Below, piece after piece: positions 58,507-64,000 of a DNA stretch of 64,000 bases. The translations under genes were made by a program, and so were the position numbers. This stretch comes from Stutzerimonas stutzeri (GTDB lineage: Bacteria > Pseudomonadota > Gammaproteobacteria > Pseudomonadales > Pseudomonadaceae), in NCBI RefSeq assembly GCF_002890915.1, contig NZ_POUT01000005.1, positions 124,001 to 188,000 on the forward strand, in the 5' to 3' direction. Within the stretch, counting starts at the first letter, position 1. Every line of letters begins with the position of its first letter. The notes under the pieces were generated by a model. The model saw only the letters and a program-made list of their open reading frames with translations. It had not been told where the DNA came from and searched no databases.

Positions 58507-58962
58507 ATGCGCATCGGCCTGATCTCCGACACCCACGGCCTGCTCCGCCCCGAGGCGCTGGCGGCCCTGCAGGGGAGCCAGCAGATCATCCATGCCGGCG
58601 ACATCGGCAAACCGGCGGTGCTCGACGGCCTGCGGGCGATCGCCCCGCTGCAAGCCATCCGCGGCAATATCGATAGCGGCGACTGGGCGCTCGCGCTGCC
58701 CGAACGGCTGGACCTGCGCATCGGCGGCCTCACCCTGCACGTGCTGCACGACCTCAAGCAGCTGGACATCGACCCGCTCGCCGCCGGCATCGACGTGGTG
58801 ATCGCCGGCCACTCGCATCGGCCGAAGGTCGAACGACGCGACGGCGTGCTCTACGTCAACCCCGGCAGCGCCGGGCCGCGGCGTTTCAGCCTGCCCATCG
58901 GCCTGGCCTTGCTGGAGCTGGAAGAGGGCCAAGCGCAAGTCGAACTGGTGACGCTCAGCTGA
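58507..58962 (+). CDS. YfcE/MJ0936-type metallophosphoesterase
   Basis: This 151-residue calcineurin-like phosphoesterase has the metal motifs ISDTHG (6-11), HAGDI, GNID and [10 protein letters not shown] with the GH-x-H arrangement, and the C-terminal NPGSAGPRR. Relatives hydrolyse phosphodiesters in vitro with unknown physiological substrate. The ATG at 58507 gives the family N-terminus [11 protein letters not shown]. It overlaps the convergent YitT gene by 8 bp. Confidence 0.93.
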   Translation: MRIGLISDTHGLLRPEALAALQGSQQIIHAGDIGKPAVLDGLRAIAPLQAIRGNIDSGDWALALPERLDLRIGGLTLHVLHDLKQLDIDPLAAGIDVVIAGHSHRPKVERRDGVLYVNPGSAGPRRFSLPIGLALLELEEGQAQVELVTLS

Positions 58963-59602
58963 CGCCCATGTAGCGCCCGGCGCGGTGGTTGATCGCCAGC
59001 ACCAGGTTCAGCGCCACCGCGCCGAGTACGGACAGGACAACCTTGTCCGCCGGCACGATGAATACCGCCGCCAGCACGATCGACGCATCGATGCCCATCT
59101 GCACGGTGCCGGCGCGCAGGCCGAAACGCTCCTGCAGGAACAGCGCGAGGATGTTCACCCCGCCGAGGCTGGCACGGTGGCGAAACAGGATCAGCAGGCC
59201 GATGCCGATGACGAAGCCACCGAAGACCGCCGCATAGACCAGGTTGAGCTCGGTGAAGCGCACCCATTGCGGGGTCAGCTCGGCGAACAGCGAGACCAGC
59301 CCCACCGCGCAGACGGTGCGCAGGGTGAAGGTCCAGCCCATGCGCCAGATCGCCAGCGCGTAGAACGGCAGGTTGAGCAGGAAGAAGGCCGGGCCGAACG
59401 ACCAGCCGGCCAGGTACTTGAGCAGGAAGGCCAGGCCCACGGTGCCGCCGGTCAACAGCCCGGCATGGCTGTAGAAGGCGATGCCGAGGGCGACCAGCGC
59501 GGTGCCGGTGAGCAACGCCAGGGCGTCCTCCCAGAGCGGATGACGGACGAATATCGCGGCGACGCGCTCGGCTTCCGCGGCTTCGGATTCGGTTGGCTGC
59601 AT
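58955..59602 (-). CDS. YitT family membrane protein (DUF161)
   Basis: This 215-residue protein has five to six predicted transmembrane helices. Family features such as AGLLTGGTVGLAFLL, near residue 48, and ASLGGVNILALFLQERFG, near residue 143, match YitT/DUF161 proteins. Unlike many homologues it lacks the C-terminal cytoplasmic DUF2179 domain. The function is unknown. Confidence 0.88.
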   Translation of the reverse strand: MQPTESEAAEAERVAAIFVRHPLWEDALALLTGTALVALGIAFYSHAGLLTGGTVGLAFLLKYLAGWSFGPAFFLLNLPFYALAIWRMGWTFTLRTVCAVGLVSLFAELTPQWVRFTELNLVYAAVFGGFVIGIGLLILFRHRASLGGVNILALFLQERFGLRAGTVQMGIDASIVLAAVFIVPADKVVLSVLGAVALNLVLAINHRAGRYMGVS

Positions 59603-59692
59603 CGAAGGTGGTCTCGTTACGGCGACGGCGCGCCAGGATAGAACCTGCCGCCCGCAGCGGCATTGGCGACGATCAAGTGGCGGCGATGCCGC

Positions 59693-60208
59693 TCAGCGCC
59701 GTTCCCAGGTTTCGAAACGATAGGCCGGCGCCTCGCCCTCGGCCGGCTGCGCCTGGCTGTCGACGCATTGCCATTCGGCTTCGTCGAACGCCGGGAAGAA
59801 GGCGTCGCCCTCGGGGCGGGCCTCGATGCGGGTCAGATACAGCCGCTGCGCCCGCGCCAGCGCCTGCACGTACAACTGCGCACCGCCGATCAGCATCAGC
59901 TCGCCGGCGCCCTGCTCGCGCGCCCACTGCTCGGCGCGCAGCAGCGCCGCGTCCAGCCCGGTGAAGGCTTCCGCACCATCGAGCTGCAGCTCCGGCTGGC
60001 GGCTGACCACCAGGTTGAGCCGGCCCGGCAGCGGGCGGCCGAGCGAGTCCCAGGTCTTGCGACCCATGATGATCGGCTTGCCGAGGGTCATGGCCTTGAA
60101 GTGCCGGAGGTCGGCCGGCAGGTGCCAGGGCATGCGGTTGTCGAGGCCGATCACGCGGTTGTCCGCGAGCGCGGCGATCATGGCGAGGGGGAGGCGGGTC
60201 TGGTTCAT
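59693..60208 (-). CDS. folA: Dihydrofolate reductase FolA
   Basis: This 171-residue enzyme reduces dihydrofolate to tetrahydrofolate and is the target of trimethoprim. The signature IGLDNRMPWHLPADL, near residue 20, includes the catalytic aspartate, D34 or so. GRKTWDSLGRPLPGR and IGGAQLY (NADPH loop) are present. The ATG at 60208 gives the normal length. It lies on the minus strand, opposite glpQ. Confidence 0.96.
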   Translation of the reverse strand: MNQTRLPLAMIAALADNRVIGLDNRMPWHLPADLRHFKAMTLGKPIIMGRKTWDSLGRPLPGRLNLVVSRQPELQLDGAEAFTGLDAALLRAEQWAREQGAGELMLIGGAQLYVQALARAQRLYLTRIEARPEGDAFFPAFDEAEWQCVDSQAQPAEGEAPAYRFETWERR

Positions 60209-60356
60209 GGCGGCGAGCATAACAGAGCGCCGCGTCGTCCTGCAGCGCCAGCCGTTCGTCGGCTGCAGCGCCTGGAAACGTCGGCGACAGCGCGGCGTCA
60301 GAGCCCGGTCATGCAATGGGCCCAGGCTATGATTTCCAATCCGAGGAGATGCCGAC

Positions 60357-61463
60357 ATGGCCCGCACCACCACCGCTTCCCTTCGCCACTGGCTGGCCGC
60401 CTGCAGCCTGCTGCTGCCGCTCGCCGGCTTCGCCGCCCCGGCCGACAGCACGGCGCAGCGTCACGCCGAACCGGCCCCGCTGGTGATTGCCCACCGCGGC
60501 GCCAGCGGCTACGTGCCGGAGCACACCCTGGCGGCCTACGCCCTGGCGGTGTTCCAGGGCGCCGACTACATCGAGCCGGATCTGGTGATGACCCGCGACG
60601 GGCAGATCGTCGCCCGCCACGACAACGAACTGGGGCTGACCACCGACGTCTCCCGCCACCCCGAGTTCGCCGACCGCAAACGCACCCAGCAGGTCGACGG
60701 CGTCACCCTCACCGGCTGGTTCAGCGAGGACTTCACCCTCGCCGAGCTGAAGACCCTGCGCGCCATCGAGCGCATCCCGGAAATCCGCCCGGGCAACGCC
60801 CGTCTCGACGGCAGCCTGGAAATCCCGACCCTGCAGCAGATCATCGACCTGGTGAAAACCCTGCAGCTCAGCCAGGGCCGGCGCATCGGCCTGTACCCGG
60901 AAACCAAGCATCCGACCCACTTCCAGCAGCTCGGCCTGGCGATGGAAAAGCCGCTGGTGCGCATCCTCACCCGCAACGGCTACGTCGGCCGGCAGGCACC
61001 GGTGTACATCCAGTCCTTCGAGGTGGACAACCTCAAGACCCTGAGCCGCCTGACCCAGTTGCGCCTGGTCCAGCTGTTCGGCGCAGGCCAACCCTACGAC
61101 CAGCAGGTGCGCGGCAGCGAACTGACCTATGCACGGATGGCGACCCCGGCCGGATTGAAGGCGATCGCCCGCTACGCGGCCGGCGTCGGCCCGGACAAGG
61201 GCTATCTCATCCCGCGCGACGCCAACGGCAACCTGGGCGCGCCGACCCGCTTCGTCGCCGACGCCCACGCCGCCGGGCTCAAGGTGCACCCCTATACCTT
61301 CCGAGCCGAGAACGCCTTCCTCCCGACCGGCCTGCGCAGCAGCGACCAGCCGACCGCACGCGGCGAGATCGAAACGGAAATCCGCGCCTTTCTCGACGCC
61401 GGCATCGACGGCCTGTTCATCGACCAGCCGGATATCGCCGTGCGCCTGCGCAACGCCGACTGA
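60357..61463 (+). CDS. glpQ: Periplasmic glycerophosphodiester phosphodiesterase GlpQ
   Basis: This 368-residue enzyme releases glycerol-3-phosphate from deacylated phospholipids. A signal peptide covers about residues 1-27. The GDPD TIM-barrel motifs AHRGASGYVPEHT (H46, R47), YIEPDLVMTRDG (E73, D75) and H88 are present, with the long insertion typical of the periplasmic GlpQ type. It starts 148 bp from the divergent folA. Confidence 0.95.
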   Translation: MARTTTASLRHWLAACSLLLPLAGFAAPADSTAQRHAEPAPLVIAHRGASGYVPEHTLAAYALAVFQGADYIEPDLVMTRDGQIVARHDNELGLTTDVSRHPEFADRKRTQQVDGVTLTGWFSEDFTLAELKTLRAIERIPEIRPGNARLDGSLEIPTLQQIIDLVKTLQLSQGRRIGLYPETKHPTHFQQLGLAMEKPLVRILTRNGYVGRQAPVYIQSFEVDNLKTLSRLTQLRLVQLFGAGQPYDQQVRGSELTYARMATPAGLKAIARYAAGVGPDKGYLIPRDANGNLGAPTRFVADAHAAGLKVHPYTFRAENAFLPTGLRSSDQPTARGEIETEIRAFLDAGIDGLFIDQPDIAVRLRNAD

Positions 61464-61555
61464 CGGCCACAGCGGGGAGCCGCAACGGCTCCCCGTTTCC
61501 CCGTTCCGCGCGGCAGCGGTTATCCTCAGGGCTCGACCCGCCAGCGAGAAGCCGC

Positions 61556-62950
61556 GTGACCGTCCGCCCCTCTCCCGATCTCACTCCGCTCGACCGAATC
61601 TGGCTGACCGAAGCCGTGCGCCTGCGCGAAGAGCATGCCGGGCCGCTGGAGGACGAGGAAGCCATTCGCCAGGCTCGCGCCCGGGGCGGCGACCTGGCGG
61701 CGCTGATCGAACACCGCGCGCTCTGGCTGGCGCACCGCGACGGCCTGCTCGATGCCCGGCAACACTGGCGCCAGGGCGTGCGCCTGGCCGGCCTGGCCCT
61801 GGCGTTGCTGGCGGTCTGCACCGGCGCGGGGCTGGCCTGGGCCGCGCTGGGCGACGGCCAGCGGCCGGTCAACGTGTTCTGGGCGCTGGGCAGCCTGCTC
61901 GGGCTGAACCTGCTGACCCTGCTCGGCTGGCTGCTGGGCTTGCTCTTCATCGGCGACAGCGGCGGCGCGCTGGGGCGGCTGTGGCTCTGGCTCAGCGAGA
62001 AGCTGGCGCGTGACGCCCGCGCCGTGCAGCTAGCGCCGGCGCTGCTCGCCGTGCTGCAGCAGCGCCGCCTCGGCCGCTGGCTGCTCGGCATCGGCGTGCA
62101 TGGGCTGTGGCTGCTGGCGATGACCAGCGCCCTGCTCACGCTGCTGGCCCTGCTGGCGACGCGCCGCTACGGCTTCGTCTGGGAGACCACCATCCTCGGC
62201 GAAAACGCCTTCGTCACCCTTACCCAGGCCCTCGGCGCGCTGCCGACGCTGCTCGGCTTCGGCATACCGGACGTCGAGCAGATCCGCGCCAGCGGCGCGC
62301 TGGGCAGCGATCTGGACAACGCCCGGCAGCACTGGGCCGGCTGGTTGGTCGGCGTGCTGCTGGTCTACGGCCTGCTGCCGCGCCTGCTGCTGGCCGGTTT
62401 CTGCCTGTGGCGCTGGCAACGTGGCCGCACAGCGCTGCGACTCGATCTGAACCTGCCGGCCTACCGCCTGCTGCGCGAACGCCTGCAGCCGCCCAGCGAG
62501 CGACTCGGCATCAGTGATGCAGCACCCGCCCAACTGCACGCTCCCAGCGCCGGCGCCCAGCTCGATGGCAGTGCCGGCGCCGTGCTGGTGGCCATCGAAC
62601 TGGACGGCAGCCGCCCGTGGCCGCCGCCGTTGCCCAAGGGCGTCGCCGATGCCGGCATCCTCGACGACCGCGAGGGGCGCCGGCGTCTGCTCGACCAGCT
62701 CACCCGTTTTCCGCCGGCACGCCTGGCCATCGCCTGCGACCCGCGGCGCTCGCCGGATCGCGGCACGCTGGCGCTGATCGGCGAACTGTCGCGCTGCGCG
62801 GCAGCGACTCGCGTCTGGCTGCTGCAGGCGCCGCCGGGCGAGGCGCTGGACAGCGCGCGCCTGGAAGACTGGCACCAGGCGCTGGATGCCCTGGGCCTGG
62901 CGCATTCCAGCTGCGCGCCGCTGGGCTGGCTGGAGCACGGCCATGACTGA
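61556..62950 (+). CDS. DUF2868 family membrane protein
   Basis: This 464-residue protein has an N-terminal soluble segment (about 1-75), four predicted transmembrane helices between about residues 75 and 290 (including LALALLAVCTGAGLAWAAL and LLGLNLLTLLGWLLGLLFIG), and a C-terminal soluble domain. It matches DUF2868, which is known to occur next to a DUF3482 GTPase. The start is a GTG at 61556; the frame is open upstream opposite folA but those codons are a shadow. It overlaps the GTPase gene by 8 bp. The function is unknown. Confidence 0.85.
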   Translation: MTVRPSPDLTPLDRIWLTEAVRLREEHAGPLEDEEAIRQARARGGDLAALIEHRALWLAHRDGLLDARQHWRQGVRLAGLALALLAVCTGAGLAWAALGDGQRPVNVFWALGSLLGLNLLTLLGWLLGLLFIGDSGGALGRLWLWLSEKLARDARAVQLAPALLAVLQQRRLGRWLLGIGVHGLWLLAMTSALLTLLALLATRRYGFVWETTILGENAFVTLTQALGALPTLLGFGIPDVEQIRASGALGSDLDNARQHWAGWLVGVLLVYGLLPRLLLAGFCLWRWQRGRTALRLDLNLPAYRLLRERLQPPSERLGISDAAPAQLHAPSAGAQLDGSAGAVLVAIELDGSRPWPPPLPKGVADAGILDDREGRRRLLDQLTRFPPARLAIACDPRRSPDRGTLALIGELSRCAAATRVWLLQAPPGEALDSARLEDWHQALDALGLAHSSCAPLGWLEHGHD

Positions 62951-64000
62951 CGCGCTGAAACTCGCCGTGGTCGGCCATACCAACGTCGGCAAGACCTCGC
63001 TGCTGCGCACCCTGACCCGCGACATCGGCTTCGGCGAGGTCTCGCACCGGCCGAGCACCACCCGCCATGTCGAAGGCGCGCGGCTGTCGGTGGACGGCGA
63101 GCCGCTGCTGGAGCTCTACGACACCCCGGGGCTGGAAGACGCCATCGCCCTGCTCGACTACCTCGAACGCCTGGAGCGCCCCGGCGAGCGCCTCGACGGC
63201 CCGGCGCGCACCGCGCGCTTTCTCGACGGCAGCGAGGCGCGCCAGCGCTTCGAGCAGGAGGCCAAGGTGCTGCGCCAGCTCTTGGCCAGCGACGCCGGGC
63301 TCTACGTGATCGATGCCCGCGAGCCGGTGCTGGCCAAGTACAAGGACGAGCTGGCGGTGCTCGCCGGCTGCGGCAAGCCGCTGTTGCCGGTGCTCAACTT
63401 CGTCGCCCAGCCCGGCCATCGCGAGGAGGAATGGCGCCAGGCCCTGGCGCGGCTCGGCCTGCATGCGCTGGTGCGCTTCGACAGCGTGGCGCCGCCGCTG
63501 GACGGCGAGCGGCGGCTGTACGAAAGCCTGGCGCTGCTGCTGGAGCAGGCGCGACCGAAGTTGCAGCGGCTGATCGAGGATCACGAGGCCCAGGCCGAAG
63601 CACGCCTGGCCAGCGGCCAGCGGCTGATCGCCGAGCTGCTGGTGGATGTCGCCGCCTGCCGCCGCAGCGTCGCCGCGCAGGCGGAGCTGGAGCGCCGCGC
63701 CATCGGCGAGCTGCACGATGCGGTGCGCGTCCGCGAACAGCGCTGCGTCGAGGCGCTGCTGCGGCTGTATGCCTTCCGCCGGGAGGACGCCGAGACCCAC
63801 GACCTGCCGCTGCTCGACGGGCGCTGGGGCGACGACCTGTTCAATCCGGAAACCCTGAAACAGCTCGGCGTGAAGATCGGCGGCGGCATGGCCGCCGGTG
63901 CCGCGGCGGGCGCCGGGGTCGACCTGATGGTCGGCGGCATCACCCTCGGCGCGGCGGCGCTGCTCGGCGCCATCGCCGGTGGCGGCGCGCAGACCGCGCG
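62943..64000 (+). CDS. DUF3482 family GTPase (partial, runs off window)
   Basis: About 352 residues are visible and the frame is open at the window end. The N-terminus has a Ras/Era-like G domain: GHTNVGKTS (P-loop, 10-18), DTPG (G3) and a variant G4 as VLNFVAQ. A helical region (about 185-290) follows, then a glycine/alanine-rich hydrophobic segment (GGGMAAGAAAGAGVDLMVGG) that resembles a membrane-inserting hairpin. It pairs with the DUF2868 gene by an 8-bp overlap. The biological role is unknown. Confidence 0.88.
   Translation, partial: MTDALKLAVVGHTNVGKTSLLRTLTRDIGFGEVSHRPSTTRHVEGARLSVDGEPLLELYDTPGLEDAIALLDYLERLERPGERLDGPARTARFLDGSEARQRFEQEAKVLRQLLASDAGLYVIDAREPVLAKYKDELAVLAGCGKPLLPVLNFVAQPGHREEEWRQALARLGLHALVRFDSVAPPLDGERRLYESLALLLEQARPKLQRLIEDHEAQAEARLASGQRLIAELLVDVAACRRSVAAQAELERRAIGELHDAVRVREQRCVEALLRLYAFRREDAETHDLPLLDGRWGDDLFNPETLKQLGVKIGGGMAAGAAAGAGVDLMVGGITLGAAALLGAIAGGGAQTA

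Noticed and set aside
59663..61555. Long plus-strand frame running into the DUF2868 gene
   Set aside because: It runs opposite folA and out of frame through glpQ, both of which are well supported. Only the part from the GTG at 61556 resembles a family.

Overview
The window is about 64 kb of GC-rich DNA that reads as a chromosomal segment of a Pseudomonas species in the broad sense. The order of conserved genes (metX, metW, rdgB, hemW, trmB, thiG, thiS, mtgA, rpoH, ftsX, ftsE, ftsY, M16 peptidases, rsmD, coaD, ferredoxin, ggt, mutM, pfpI, rlmI, ilvD, folA, glpQ) follows the PAO1 metX-to-glpQ region as I remember it. The intergenic repeats and several inserted loci argue that this is not P. aeruginosa itself. 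The species was not determined.

Layout. 1-9.2 kb: the end of a coiled-coil gene, methionine biosynthesis (metX, metW), a DUF4426 protein, rdgB, hemW and a DUF3392 gene on the plus strand, then a minus-strand block (DUF1329, trmB, thiG, thiS, DUF423). 9.2-15 kb: mtgA, a GGDEF-EAL enzyme and a CHASE hybrid histidine kinase. 15-22.7 kb: rpoH and ftsX-ftsE-ftsY on the minus strand, diverging from two M16 peptidase genes and rsmD. 22.8-24.7 kb: a small conserved gene, a 265-bp MITE and a YheT-type hydrolase. 24.7-30.5 kb: a minus-strand four-gene operon that looks like a complete polysaccharide synthesis and export machine. 30.9-39.7 kb: coaD, ferredoxin, ggt, a Na/Pi-cotransporter-like gene, mutM, an HDOD gene, pfpI and rlmI. 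39.9-45.6 kb: a polyamine-type ABC importer and an AraC regulator. 45.8-53.3 kb: a two-partner secretion locus (large adhesin TpsA and its transporter TpsB). 53.8-64 kb: ilvD, an NCS2 permease, an FAD oxidoreductase, a phosphoesterase, a YitT membrane protein, folA, glpQ and a DUF2868/DUF3482 GTPase pair that runs off the window.

The best candidate for an undescribed system is the operon at 24713-30546. It encodes, in transcription order, a cytosolic protein with three four-cysteine zinc ribbons and a degenerate GGDEF domain that keeps an RxxD inhibitory-site motif; a processive family-2 glycosyltransferase with D, DxD, ED and QxxRW motifs; an outer-membrane TolC-like protein fused at its C-terminus to what looks like a TIM-barrel glycoside-hydrolase domain; and a HlyD/Alg44-like membrane fusion protein. 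Together these could form a c-di-GMP-responsive, TolC-based exopolysaccharide secretion complex different from Pel, Psl, alginate and Bcs. The GGDEF-EAL protein, the hybrid kinase and the TPS adhesin suggest that surface attachment and biofilm functions are concentrated in the accessory parts of the window.

Repeats are plentiful. There are two MITE-like elements (one flanked by TA), two or more REP families in inverted pairs, three stem-loops built from heptad units (one translated into the N-terminus of HemW), a hexanucleotide tract in ftsY and 240-bp tandem repeats in tpsA. I saw no tRNA, rRNA, CRISPR array or intact transposase.
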